Positions 7,910 to 16,137 of a stretch of 47,037 nt of DNA are shown one piece after another (within the stretch, counting starts at the first letter, position 1; every line of letters starts with the position of its first letter). Where the stretch lies: the IMG/VR virus record IMGVR_UViG_3300044970_002708, positions 1-47,037 of that record, one strand, 5' to 3'. The notes beneath the pieces are model-generated. The model was not told the origin of the DNA. It made no database searches and saw only the letters and a list, made by a program, of their open reading frames with translations. This DNA is from a virus. The translations under genes and the position numbers were made by a program.

Positions 7910-8256
7910 CGCATCATGCCGCGACGTTTTGCGGACAACACCAGCTCTTTTTCATCTGGTTTGCCAAGATTCAAAATCAAAGCTTTAGGTCTTGGGCTTG
8001 CACCCATTCCTAAGCCTTCTTCAGCACTTGGGATGTAACCGGTAAGGCCAGGGCGTTTTTCGCCACCTTCCAGGGCCAGGTTGGTGCGTTCAAAACCTTG
8101 CTCGCCTAGTACCAAGCCTCGGTTGTACTGGTCGTACAGCGGAACGTCGTTGGTTTCGTTGGAAAGAGGTGCGCCAAAATCTTCTTCAGTAAGACAACGA
8201 CAATCCAGTTCATCTTGAACAAAACTGTCCAGGAATCCTGCGGCGGAATGCATCAC
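7906..8256 (-). CDS. hypothetical protein, 116 aa
   Basis: This is a 116-residue protein of no recognised family, with a Cys pair in 'DELDCRCLTEEDFG', a Pro/Gly-rich centre and a basic C-terminus (KRRGMMR). Two ATGs at the 5' end (8256, 8253) are both possible starts. It is divergent from the 8293 gene with a 36-base gap, so the two share a small promoter region. Codon use and absence of a better frame support it as real. Confidence 0.65.
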   Translation of the reverse strand: MMHSAAGFLDSFVQDELDCRCLTEEDFGAPLSNETNDVPLYDQYNRGLVLGEQGFERTNLALEGGEKRPGLTGYIPSAEEGLGMGASPRPKALILNLGKPDEKELVLSAKRRGMMR

Positions 8257-8292
8257 GGTGTGTAAGCGATTTACGTCTCTTACAATGATAAG

Positions 8293-8619
8293 ATGGCAAA
8301 CACTTACAGGCCCACATACGACCCGCGTAACAACTCTGGCACCTCAGGAGCCGAAGTATCGGACCTAAGGCCAGAGCAGGCGTATGACACAGACATGCGA
8401 CGCATTGAATCAACGGAACGTCGATCTGCTGATTCTGTAAATGACAAACAAAATAACGTAGCAAAGTTTATGCGTGCAGCAAGGTCTGCCGGCGCATATC
8501 AACAAAGATCTCAAATTACTGAGCCCACCGTTTTCAATGAGGACGGTGACGCTTATGGGACTGTAGGTAGTACGGCATATTCCCGTAAGCCACAGTCCCA
8601 ATTTGGCAAAGGGTTTTAA
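8293..8619 (+). CDS. hypothetical protein, 108 aa
   Basis: This is a 108-residue, polar, probably disordered protein rich in Arg, Ser, Asn and Tyr. It begins MANTYRPTYDPRNN and ends QSQFGKGF. No domain is recognised. The 3' end overlaps the convergent dCTP deaminase stop by four bases. The leader (8257-8292) holds TACAAT very close to the start, too close to be an ordinary -10. It may be a small virion or assembly protein. Confidence 0.65.
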   Translation: MANTYRPTYDPRNNSGTSGAEVSDLRPEQAYDTDMRRIESTERRSADSVNDKQNNVAKFMRAARSAGAYQQRSQITEPTVFNEDGDAYGTVGSTAYSRKPQSQFGKGF

Positions 8620-9203
8620 ACCTGAGAGAACACTACGTTACTTGGCTGGTCTTGATACTTGCCCTTTCGGTCCTGGTAACTAACCTCACAAGGGTTGCCA
8701 CGATAGAAGAGCAATTGGGTGATCCCTTCGTTTGCATAAATGCGATTGAAGAGTCCCGTGCAGTTGCTGATTTCTAGCGTCAGGTAACCTTCCCAGCCAC
8801 TTTCAGCAGGCGTGATGTTGACAAGGATGCCTGAGCGAGCATAAGTCGATTTGCCCACGGCGACGACAGTGACATCACGTGGCAGCTGCAAACGTTCTTG
8901 TGCAACGCCCAAGCAATAGCCGTACGGAGGAAGCAAGAAGTACTGACCACGTTCATCTTCCAGCAGGTCGGCAGGCTTGAGGATCGCAGGATCAAAGTTC
9001 TTTGGATCGCAGTCCCCAGCCTGGACCTTACCAAAAATTAAGCACTGCCCAGGGGAAAGCCTGATGTCATAGCCGTATGAACTAAGTCCATAGCTAAGAA
9101 GCTTGCGTCCGTTCTCTTTGTTAACTAGGTGATCAACAAAGGGTTCAATCATACCCTTTTCTACAGCAAGCTGTTTGATCTCCCAGTCGGCGAGGACGCT
9201 CAT
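8616..9203 (-). CDS. dcd: dCTP deaminase
   Basis: This 195-residue trimeric deaminase converts dCTP to dUTP, feeding dTTP synthesis for phage DNA. The Dcd signature is clear: 'GLSSYGYDIRLS' near the N-terminus, the catalytic region 'VGKSTYARSGILVNITPAES' with Ser and Arg, then 'GWEGYLTLEISN' carrying the catalytic Glu, and 'GITQLLFY'. Length matches bacterial Dcd. A TATACT box lies 21 bases upstream of the ATG and an AAGGA ribosome-binding site precedes it. It is transcribed away from the Dam-like operon end. Confidence 0.95.
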   Translation of the reverse strand: MSVLADWEIKQLAVEKGMIEPFVDHLVNKENGRKLLSYGLSSYGYDIRLSPGQCLIFGKVQAGDCDPKNFDPAILKPADLLEDERGQYFLLPPYGYCLGVAQERLQLPRDVTVVAVGKSTYARSGILVNITPAESGWEGYLTLEISNCTGLFNRIYANEGITQLLFYRGNPCEVSYQDRKGKYQDQPSNVVFSQV

Positions 9204-9224
9204 AGTTCCTTGTAATCGTCTTTT

Positions 9225-9230
9225 AGTATA
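9225..9230 (-). promoter_or_regulatory. -10-like TATACT upstream of dcd
   Basis: The minus strand reads GGTATACTAAAAG, with TATACT ending 21 bases before the dcd ATG. There is no convincing -35. The same hexamer at the same distance precedes several other genes in this window (16494, 29423, 30849). Confidence 0.5.
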
Positions 9231-9236
9231 CCCGGT

Positions 9237-9830
9237 TCACGAAAGGATATGTCCGCGTTCCGAGTAAATGTCAATAAATCGTTCGGTGGCTTCAGTTGCC
9301 GAATCCATGGGAGGCAAATACACAAGGAAAGAAGTGCACGTGGTTGCAGTCTCCACCTTGCCCTGGCGATGACGATTCAATTTTGGTATGGTTTTTAAGA
9401 TGCACATCGGAAACTTAAAGATCTTAGGCTCGTAACGAATCATGTCAGGGCAGTTGCTAAAGTAAAGACCCTGCTTCACTTCACCTGACAGCCATTCGTG
9501 GTACAAACGCCGAAACCATACGGCATGGGAAGATGTCAAGGACAATGCAGAAGCACGTGTCATCTTCCACCTTTCGTTCTTTTTGTCCCAGAAATAAGCA
9601 CCGGAGGGCGGAAATAAATATACGTTTCCATACCAGAGTTGCGAATTCAACGCATCGTCTGACGGTGTGTAAAACTGTTTAGCCTGCACGTACTCGTTAG
9701 CAAGCTTGGAACTGGCCACATCCAAGTCAATGCCACCCATCAGCTCATTAGCTGCACATACAAGGTCAGAGCTGGTGATCCACTCAATTTCTTCAGACTT
9801 TGATTTAACCTTGCGAACACCATCGGTCAT
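9237..9830 (-). CDS. Dam-like adenine methyltransferase, catalytic motif degenerate
   Basis: This 197-residue protein resembles phage DNA N6-adenine methyltransferases (PF05869 type). 'EIEWITSSDLVCAANELMG', 'IDLDVASSKLANEYVQAKQF' and 'YTPSDDALNSQLWYGNVYL' follow the family order. The family then expects (D/N)PP(Y/F/W); here it is 'FPPSG', lacking both the acidic/amide residue and the aromatic that hold the target adenine. The protein may therefore bind DNA or SAM without methylating, or use another chemistry. It is the last gene of a four-gene operon whose members overlap (ATGA at 9827-9830). Family is fairly sure; activity is doubtful. Confidence 0.8.
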   Translation of the reverse strand: MTDGVRKVKSKSEEIEWITSSDLVCAANELMGGIDLDVASSKLANEYVQAKQFYTPSDDALNSQLWYGNVYLFPPSGAYFWDKKNERWKMTRASALSLTSSHAVWFRRLYHEWLSGEVKQGLYFSNCPDMIRYEPKIFKFPMCILKTIPKLNRHRQGKVETATTCTSFLVYLPPMDSATEATERFIDIYSERGHILS

Positions 9831-10219
9831 TTCTTTTCATCCACCTTGTTGTAGTCAATTTCTAGGTAACGCATGCCTGCATGATCATTAATGAGGTAAC
9901 CAGCTTTTTCCAGGGGATCAATCTTTTGTGCTGCCCCAAGAACGCGTCTGAATGTTTCGGCCAGATCGCCGTTATTCTCCCGTTCACACTCCTCTTGAGC
10001 TGAGTGCAGCTCTTTGAGTGTCATGAAAAACATAGAACGTTCCTCATTTTGCGGCTGAAAGACCATAACTCCCGGCCCTTCAAGTTCCCACATCTTGCAG
10101 TAATGTTGGCCCATGTCACCAAGGATCAGCTTCAATGTACCTTCAAGGACCTTGGCCTTAGTCTCGTCCATCTCTGAGCCGATGACAGAAGCAATCAGCT
10201 TTTCGCGTCGGTTTGACAT
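9827..10219 (-). CDS. hypothetical protein, 130 aa
   Basis: This is a 130-residue helical, charged protein with no recognised domain. It starts MSNRREKLIAS and ends VDEKK. Its start lies inside the end of the upstream gene (25-base overlap) and its stop overlaps the Dam-like start as ATGA, so it is translated as part of the HTH/160-aa/130-aa/Dam-like operon. A role next to DNA modification or regulation is inference from context. Confidence 0.75.
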   Translation of the reverse strand: MSNRREKLIASVIGSEMDETKAKVLEGTLKLILGDMGQHYCKMWELEGPGVMVFQPQNEERSMFFMTLKELHSAQEECERENNGDLAETFRRVLGAAQKIDPLEKAGYLINDHAGMRYLEIDYNKVDEKK

Positions 10220-10677
10220 TTTTCTATAAGTCCTTGGCGTTGTAGCGATTCTAAAAGCTTTTCGGTCGGTTGGTAAAGCACAACCAGTTTGCCTAGGATG
10301 CCACGTTTTTTAACCAGTTTACCGGCGCTGTCTCGCACTTTATTGAATTCACCAGAGCGAATTAGGTACTCAGCAACGCAACGAAGCCTTCTCTTCAATG
10401 GCAGTTCTGCTTGTGGAAACTTACCACAGATCGTATCAGGCTGCAGATCTTGGAACACAAGACGCAATCTATTCGCCAACGTCATGCCTGAGTTAGCGTC
10501 TTCTTCTTCGTATTTTTTTAAGTTTTCAAGGTAACGACGTAGGCATCCGTCATCAAATGAGCCACTGGGTGGCAGGAACATTTCCACTTGGTTTGCCAAG
10601 GACTCAGGTAAAGTTTCCTGATAATTATCGATGGTGACCTCATCGATATCTACAATTTGAAATCGATGTGCCATCAT
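10195..10677 (-). CDS. hypothetical protein, 160 aa
   Basis: This 160-residue protein has no recognised family. The C-terminal half is basic (AELPLKRRLRCVAEYLIRSGE) with a possible winged-helix pattern, compatible with DNA binding. The start overlaps the stop of the upstream HTH gene (ATGA, 10674-10677), a sign of coupled translation. It may act with the HTH protein. Confidence 0.75.
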   Translation of the reverse strand: MMAHRFQIVDIDEVTIDNYQETLPESLANQVEMFLPPSGSFDDGCLRRYLENLKKYEEEDANSGMTLANRLRLVFQDLQPDTICGKFPQAELPLKRRLRCVAEYLIRSGEFNKVRDSAGKLVKKRGILGKLVVLYQPTEKLLESLQRQGLIEKCQTDAKS

Positions 10678-11084
10678 TCAAGAAAGTCATTAGTCGACTT
10701 ATACATTCTGGGTCCACCTCTCAGATCACTTGCCGTAAGGTCACGGTTTTTGGCAAAGGATTGAACCAGTTGGTTCCAGGGGATTCGCATCACTGCTTTA
10801 CGGTTGGCCCCAGGGGAAATGTTGACGTAATGGATGCCTTCTACCCAGCCTTTTGCAGGTTCTTTTCGTCCGATTGCAATCCAGTTTCTCACTGTCTGGT
10901 CGGATACCCCAAGACGCCGGCCACATTCTTCAGTCGAAATATATTCATCAGCATAAGCATCGGGACACAAGGCGTCAGTTTCTCCGTTTGAATATCGGCT
11001 ATGCCACATGGAACCAAGGATATTCCTGATTCCTTTCAGTTCCTGTGCAATGTCTTCTAGTCCTTTTCTGATTCCGTAACTCAT
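10674..11084 (-). CDS. HTH DNA-binding protein, 136 aa
   Basis: Residues about 45-105 form a MerR/excisionase-like helix-turn-helix: 'YISTEECGRRLGVSDQTVRN' is the recognition unit, followed by the wing 'GWVEGIHYVNISPG' and 'AVMRIPWNQLVQ'. The N-terminal 40 residues are helical and may mediate dimerisation. It heads a four-gene minus-strand operon that ends with the Dam-like protein, so a regulatory or DNA-targeting role is plausible. It diverges from the 11138 gene across a 53-base AT-rich gap likely to hold both promoters. Confidence 0.8.
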   Translation of the reverse strand: MSYGIRKGLEDIAQELKGIRNILGSMWHSRYSNGETDALCPDAYADEYISTEECGRRLGVSDQTVRNWIAIGRKEPAKGWVEGIHYVNISPGANRKAVMRIPWNQLVQSFAKNRDLTASDLRGGPRMYKSTNDFLE

Positions 11085-11137
11085 AACTGCAAGCGTTCTG
11101 TTTATATGTTAGTCTGTCAACAAAACCATTTGTGACA

Positions 11138-11434
11138 ATGGAAGAACAGGTTTCTCCTAGCCAAGTACCAGCGCAACCTCCTCTGGAGCCACAGATCACG
11201 CCTGAACAACTGGCTGAGATGAAGGCGATTGCTCGAGAGCGTGCCATCCAGCAGACCATTGCTCAACGCGCTTTTGCTCCACAGCAACCACAAGTGATTT
11301 ATGTGCGTCGCAATTTTACAGTTGCAGAATTACTGCTTGTGATCTTGTTGTCTTGTGGGATTGTAACAGGAATTCAAGTGTCGTGGAACTTTGTTTCAAG
11401 CATGTTGCCGCGTATTGAGGTTAAAGTGCGCTAA
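11138..11434 (+). CDS. single-pass membrane protein, 98 aa
   Basis: A Pro/Gln-rich, probably disordered N-terminus (about residues 1-50) is followed by a basic 'YVRRNF' and one transmembrane segment (about residues 62-82, 'LLLVILLSCGIVTGIQV'). The positive-inside rule puts the N-terminus in the cytoplasm. ATG 11138 is used; GTG 11132 in the same frame is less likely. It lies upstream of the tail fibre genes. A holin, spanin-like or virion role is possible but not shown. Confidence 0.75.
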   Translation: MEEQVSPSQVPAQPPLEPQITPEQLAEMKAIARERAIQQTIAQRAFAPQQPQVIYVRRNFTVAELLLVILLSCGIVTGIQVSWNFVSSMLPRIEVKVR

Positions 11435-11441
11435 GTAAAAA

Positions 11442-11457
11442 GCTTTATAATTAAAGC
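11442..11457 (+). promoter_or_regulatory. TATAAT within a small palindrome before the tail fibre gene
   Basis: GCTTTA-TAAT-TAAAGC is a 6-bp inverted repeat that contains a perfect TATAAT (11446-11451), 30 bases before the GTG start of the fibre gene. It may be a promoter for the late fibre operon, with the palindrome as a regulator site. Confidence 0.5.
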
Positions 11458-11481
11458 ATAGGTATTCTGTACGAATAGCAG

Positions 11482-13101
11482 GTGGCAAATAGAAGGATTT
11501 CCGAATTTCCGGCAATTAATGGCGCTGCTATTGATGAGCAGGACTTGCTGACGCTTGTCCACGTTTTTGAGGTAGACCCTACACTACGTAACAAGAAGAT
11601 TACTTTTACGCAGTTTAAAGAATACCTAGATATTTACTACGCTCCGGCCAGCGGTGCTACCTTCAGCGGTAACGTCACTATTGCCGGAAATCTTACCGTA
11701 ACGGGTACAAGTACTTTCGCTGCAATCAATAGCTCCAGTCTTGGAACCTTCAGCGGTATTCTTGTACAAAACAATGTAACTGTAAGCGGAACTGTAAGCG
11801 GCCTGACAATTACTGGTACCAATGTCCAAGGCACTAATGTCAATGGTGTTACGGTAACAACTACAACCGCAACAGGAACCACTGCTAACTTTACGAGTGG
11901 TCAATTTCAATCGTTGTCAGGCGCGGCAATAACAGGTGACCAGGTCACGGCTACTTCTGGCACTTATACAACGTTAAGCGGGACGACGTTTACAGGTACA
12001 ACCATTGCCGCAACCACTGGCACATTCCAAACCCTTTCTACTCCAGTTCTTAACGTTAGCGGCAACCTATCCGTCGCAAGTGGATTGACCGTAACCGGGC
12101 TTGCGCAATTTGCAAACGGTGTACAAGCTACTGGCACTTTATCAGGAACAACAGTTACTGGTACAACGGCAAACTTTACTGCCGTAAATGGTGTATCGGG
12201 TGTTTTTACTACACAACTTTCTGGTGCAACCATTACCGGAAACACGGTACTTGCATCTAATGTCACTGGAGTATCCGGGACATTTACGGCAAGGGTCTCA
12301 GGCGCAACCGTCACTGGTAATACGGGTGCTTTTGGAAATGTAAGTGGTATTTCTGGTGTCTTTACCCAGTTCTTATCTGGGGCCATGATTACTGGAGATG
12401 CCGGTCGTTTTGCTGTAATCACTGGTGTTTCAGGTGTCTACACAAACCTATCTGGCTCCACAGTTACTGGAAACACTATTTTAACAACAAATATCACAGG
12501 TGTTTCTGGTACATTTACTAGCCGTGTTTCAGGCACAACCATTACTGGTACCACAGCTGCATTTACAAATATCACCGGTATTTCCGGTGTCTTTACGTCA
12601 CAAGTTTCTGGCGCAACCATAACAGGTACTAGTGGTCAATTTACAAATGTCACGGCAGGCACTGGGGTATTTGTACTTGCTTCCGGCACTACCGTCACAG
12701 GAAACACCGGCGCCTTCACTAACCTCACTGGCGTTGCTGGCGTTTTTACTACCAGTGTTTCGGGTGCAGTTGTAATCGGTACAACGGTCACTGGTGCAAC
12801 TGGCGTCTTTACTTACGTGACTGGTACCACGATCACCGGCGTAAACGTAAATGCCGCCACTGGTGTATTTAATACTCTTCAAGCAACCAACCTTAGTTTT
12901 ACTAACACCACAGTTTCTGGCAACTTAAACGTTGTAGGATCTGGTTTTTTTGGTTCTGGCGTTTCCATTACAGGTGCTGTTACTGGTGTAAGTGGCGTAT
13001 TTACCGCTCCCTCTGGAGCTACGCCCACTTTAATTTCTTCCGGTGTAATTTCAGGGGATGCAGGTTTGATTATTCGCGGCACTATCACGGTTCTTCCGTA
13101 G
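11482..13101 (+). CDS. repeat-rich tail fibre protein, 539 aa
   Basis: The start is GTG 11482. Residues 1-50 ('RRISEFPAINGAAIDEQDLL' then a Lys/Phe-rich 'KKITFTQFKEYLD') match the adapter end of cyanophage fibres that attaches to the virion. From residue about 55 to 520 the protein is made of roughly ten imperfect repeats of 22-25 residues (pattern VSGATITGNTGAFTNVTGVSGVFT), rich in Thr, Gly, Val and Ser, expected to form a trimeric beta-helix or beta-prism shaft. No catalytic site is visible. Long open frames on the opposite strand in this region are by-products of the repeats. The next gene is a second fibre starting 45 bases later. Confidence 0.88.
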   Translation: MANRRISEFPAINGAAIDEQDLLTLVHVFEVDPTLRNKKITFTQFKEYLDIYYAPASGATFSGNVTIAGNLTVTGTSTFAAINSSSLGTFSGILVQNNVTVSGTVSGLTITGTNVQGTNVNGVTVTTTTATGTTANFTSGQFQSLSGAAITGDQVTATSGTYTTLSGTTFTGTTIAATTGTFQTLSTPVLNVSGNLSVASGLTVTGLAQFANGVQATGTLSGTTVTGTTANFTAVNGVSGVFTTQLSGATITGNTVLASNVTGVSGTFTARVSGATVTGNTGAFGNVSGISGVFTQFLSGAMITGDAGRFAVITGVSGVYTNLSGSTVTGNTILTTNITGVSGTFTSRVSGTTITGTTAAFTNITGISGVFTSQVSGATITGTSGQFTNVTAGTGVFVLASGTTVTGNTGAFTNLTGVAGVFTTSVSGAVVIGTTVTGATGVFTYVTGTTITGVNVNAATGVFNTLQATNLSFTNTTVSGNLNVVGSGFFGSGVSITGAVTGVSGVFTAPSGATPTLISSGVISGDAGLIIRGTITVLP

Positions 13102-13122
13102 ACTTATCTATTTATTTGTACA

Positions 13123-13137
13123 GTAAAATAAAGAAAA
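13123..13137 (+). promoter_or_regulatory. shared upstream element GTAAAATAAAGAAAA, copy 1
   Basis: These 15 bases occur upstream of the 13147 fibre gene and recur upstream of the 16138 gene (16113-16127). The TAAAAT core is 17-18 bases before each ATG. It could be a late-promoter -10 with downstream A-rich region. Confidence 0.45.
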
Positions 13138-13146
13138 AAGGTTATC

Positions 13147-15996
13147 ATGCCATACGGTCTTATTAAGGTAGATAATATCACTTTCACCAATGCTGGAAGT
13201 GATCAGACTATTTCGGTTTCTGGTTTACTTGCCTCTACTTCTGGGAACTTAACAGTCACTGGAACTGTATCTGGTAATACAATTAAAGGCCAAACAATCT
13301 CAGGTGTCACAGTCACTGGCACGACTGCGAACTTTACTAGCGGTAACTTCACTAGTATCAGTGGCGGCACTTATACAATTACTTCGGGTGTATTTGCTCC
13401 AGGGAGTGCGGCCAATCCTTCAATTAGTTTTACGTCATATCCAAACACAGGCTTTTACCGCCCAGGTGCAAATGAGATAGCCATCTCAACTAATGGCACG
13501 GGGCGGTTGTTTGTAGATGCGAGTGGGCAGGTGGGGGTTGGCGTAGCAGCCCCATCTTCGGTGCTTGAAGTATCACAGTCAGTCAACGGCAACGCCTTTG
13601 CGATTGTCGCAAATAGCAACCCTGGCACAGGGGCTATTGCGGCCTTGTCTGCAAGCAATGGGACAAGCAACGCCGTTTTTGGAATTGGCGGCACTGGTTA
13701 CGCGCAATACGGTCAAATTCGACCCGGTGGTGCTGCTATCTATACATCGTCGGCGGCAGGCATTGGTTTAAGTGCTGATAACGCAAGCGGCTACATATCT
13801 TTTGGCACTGGTAGTGGCGCTAGTGAGCGCATGCGCCTGGACTCCAGTGGCCGCTTAGGTCTGGGGACTAGTGCGCCACCAGCACTATTCTCAGCGCACT
13901 CAACCGATACAAGCGCTGACTTCTTTATTGGCGAGTTTCAGTCCACAGCAAACCCAACTGGTCTGTCCAATACTTACGTCAAGTTTGAAAAGGGCGATGG
14001 TTATGGTGGTGCAGTAGGAGGTTTTGTTGAGCAGGGGGTTGGCTCAGGTTTGAAGCTTGCAGCATTGAATACCGGGACGCTTACTGACGTAGTAACGATC
14101 AGGCACACAGGCCTCGTAGGGATTGGCACTACGAGTCCTGGCACAGCTCTTGATGTTGTAGGTGTTATTCGCTCAAAGGCTGCCGGTGGAGAAGGAGGTC
14201 AAATTACATTAACAGATGTAAGCAATACAGAGGTATTTAATGTTGATGTCGACAATGCTGGAATAATTCGACTCTTTAGTACCGTTAGCAACAAAGATAT
14301 TCAGTTTGGACAACTTGTTGGCACTGGTTGTAATATTAACTTTTATACTGGCCAGCTAGAACGCGCCCGCATCGACAGCTCCGGCAGGCTGTTGGTGGGG
14401 ACGAGTAGTATTACACTTGGGTCGCCTCAGGCTATTATTGAGAAATCTACTAGCGATCTTGATATACTTCGCGTTCAGTGCGGGGCATTAGAAACATCAA
14501 GCAACCTTGCTGGTATTGCATTTGGTCATGGGCCCAGCGGCTCTCGTCCCAAGGTGGCCATTGCATCAGTCGCTACCGGCAGCTTCGGGAGAGGAAGTCT
14601 TGCTTTCTTCATTGACCAGGTAGGAGACAACAATAGTGTTTCAAGTACCGATGAAGTAGCCCGCATCGACTCCAGTGGCCGAGTAGGGATTGGCACTACT
14701 AGCCCTGGAGCTGCTCTGCAAGTTGCTGGAAGCAGCACGGTTTCTTCTCAAGCTAATGTTGCCGCCAAGGTTGGTGCAGCAGTAACTTCAGACTTGCTGT
14801 TAGGTTCTCTTAATGGAAACTCACCTTTTGTGGCTTCCGAAGGTGCTTATCCTTTGCTGTTTATTACAAACGCAAATGAACGCGCCCGCATCGACAGCTC
14901 CGGCAGGCTCTTAGTTGGCACGTCTGCAAGCATTAGCACAGCAGCACTCGGCAACGCGCAAGTCCAAGTTGCAGGCAATAGCAATGAAACATCGCAACTA
15001 TCTATTTCAAGATTTTCGGCAAACAATGATCGCCCTCGCCTGCATTTCATAAAATCCAGGGGGGCGTTGGGCGTCAATACTATTGTGCAAGCGGACGATT
15101 CTTTAGGCCAAATTGCATTTGCAGGCGCTGATGGAACAAATTATCCAATCGGGGCAAATATTGGAGCAGAGGTAGACGGCACCCCCGGCGCTAACGACAT
15201 GCCGGGCAGACTAGTGTTCTCCACTACGGCTGACGGAGCGAGCAACGCGACGGAGCGCGTTCGCATCACGAGCGGGGGATATTTTAAGGCGAGTAATGAT
15301 GGAACTTATCTCTCTTCAACCAGCACTGAACATGAGTTTCGACAATCGACGGCAAGTAACTCGGACATTGTGGCACACGCCACAAATGCTTCGTTCGTAA
15401 GTAGTGTTTACTATGCACGAGCTACTCGTGCTGGAAATAGCGCATACAACTTTTTTGTAGGAAATAGCGGAGACGGCACGGATAATGAATTTATTCTTCG
15501 CGGCGACGGCCAAGCCTATGCAGATGGTTCCTGGAATGGCGGGGGCGCTGACTACGCCGAATACTTCGAGTGGAGCGACGGCAACCCCGACGCGGACGAC
15601 CGCCGTGGTATTGCTGTTGTCCTTGATGGTGAGAAGATTCGCCCTGCTCTTGCTGGCGAAGACCCCATCGGTGTGATCTCCGGCAACCCCAGCGTGGTCG
15701 GCGACTCTGCCTGGAACAAGTGGAGCGGCAAGTACCTCCGCGATGACTACGGCACCTACATCCTTGAAGACTATGAAGTCACCGATGAGGAAGGTAGCAC
15801 CGTTGTCCAGCAGCGCCGCAAGCTCAATCCCGCCTACGACCCTGACGTGGAGTACACCTCCCGCGAAGAACGTCCTGAGTGGGATTGCGTTGGTCTGATG
15901 GGCAAGCTCCGCCTTCGCAAAGGTCAACCCACCGGCAGCCGTTGGATCAAGATGCGCGACATCAGCGACTCTGTTGAGGAATGGTTAGTTCGCTAG
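13147..15996 (+). CDS. tail fibre with C-terminal self-cleaving chaperone-like domain (peptidase G2)
   Basis: This is a 949-residue fibre. Residues 1-90 repeat the Thr/Gly beta pattern of the upstream fibre. Residues about 100-770 contain five variants of 'ERARIDSSGRLLVGTSS', a repeat common in phage fibres and endosialidases. From about residue 797 the sequence 'GGGADYAEYFEWSDGNPDA' leads into a domain that matches the peptidase G2 / intramolecular chaperone family (PF11962) found in phi29 neck appendages, which trimerises the fibre and then cuts itself off. The last 150 residues have higher GC and a different codon bias from the shaft, suggesting a transferred module. It probably binds host receptors. 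Confidence 0.88.
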   Translation: MPYGLIKVDNITFTNAGSDQTISVSGLLASTSGNLTVTGTVSGNTIKGQTISGVTVTGTTANFTSGNFTSISGGTYTITSGVFAPGSAANPSISFTSYPNTGFYRPGANEIAISTNGTGRLFVDASGQVGVGVAAPSSVLEVSQSVNGNAFAIVANSNPGTGAIAALSASNGTSNAVFGIGGTGYAQYGQIRPGGAAIYTSSAAGIGLSADNASGYISFGTGSGASERMRLDSSGRLGLGTSAPPALFSAHSTDTSADFFIGEFQSTANPTGLSNTYVKFEKGDGYGGAVGGFVEQGVGSGLKLAALNTGTLTDVVTIRHTGLVGIGTTSPGTALDVVGVIRSKAAGGEGGQITLTDVSNTEVFNVDVDNAGIIRLFSTVSNKDIQFGQLVGTGCNINFYTGQLERARIDSSGRLLVGTSSITLGSPQAIIEKSTSDLDILRVQCGALETSSNLAGIAFGHGPSGSRPKVAIASVATGSFGRGSLAFFIDQVGDNNSVSSTDEVARIDSSGRVGIGTTSPGAALQVAGSSTVSSQANVAAKVGAAVTSDLLLGSLNGNSPFVASEGAYPLLFITNANERARIDSSGRLLVGTSASISTAALGNAQVQVAGNSNETSQLSISRFSANNDRPRLHFIKSRGALGVNTIVQADDSLGQIAFAGADGTNYPIGANIGAEVDGTPGANDMPGRLVFSTTADGASNATERVRITSGGYFKASNDGTYLSSTSTEHEFRQSTASNSDIVAHATNASFVSSVYYARATRAGNSAYNFFVGNSGDGTDNEFILRGDGQAYADGSWNGGGADYAEYFEWSDGNPDADDRRGIAVVLDGEKIRPALAGEDPIGVISGNPSVVGDSAWNKWSGKYLRDDYGTYILEDYEVTDEEGSTVVQQRRKLNPAYDPDVEYTSREERPEWDCVGLMGKLRLRKGQPTGSRWIKMRDISDSVEEWLVR
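14359..14390 (+). repeat. 32-bp exact direct repeat inside fibre gene, copy 1
   Basis: The 32 bases encoding ERARIDSSGR are identical to 14878-14909, 519 bp away in the same frame. Identity extends over synonymous positions, so it points to recent duplication or recombination rather than protein selection alone. Confidence 0.8.
14878..14909 (+). repeat. 32-bp exact direct repeat inside fibre gene, copy 2
   Basis: This is the second copy of the fibre repeat described at 14359-14390. Recombination between the copies would delete or duplicate 173 codons in frame, changing shaft length. Confidence 0.8.
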
Positions 15997-16018
15997 AGCC
16001 AGTAACCCTACTCGCTAA

Positions 16019-16046
16019 ACCATTTTGGTGACATCAACAAAATGGT
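16019..16046. other. hairpin downstream of tail fibre
   Basis: ACCATTTTG-(10 bases)-CAAAATGGT is a perfect 9-bp inverted repeat 22 bases after the fibre stop. There is no T run on the plus strand, so it may be a 3' end stabiliser or a weak terminator. Confidence 0.5.
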
Positions 16047-16112
16047 CTAACCTTCTGGAGTCTCCGGATAGTCCGCCTAGCCCCGCAAGTCACCTTCACT
16101 AATTACCCCCTG

Positions 16113-16127
16113 GTAAAATAAAGAAAA
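16113..16127 (+). promoter_or_regulatory. shared upstream element GTAAAATAAAGAAAA, copy 2
   Basis: This is the second copy of the 15-base element at 13123-13137, here 10 bases before the ATG of the 16138 gene with TAAAAT at 16114-16119. Confidence 0.45.
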
Positions 16128-16137
16128 CTTTTTAATT

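Noticed and set aside
11964-12620. long minus-strand open frames across the repeat fibre
   Set aside because: They are by-products of Thr/Gly repeat codons and contain only Val/Pro/Thr-rich text with no start signal.
15316-15927. 203-aa minus-strand frame inside the fibre gene
   Set aside because: It is antisense to a fibre domain with a strong family match; the frame stays open because of GC-rich codon bias.
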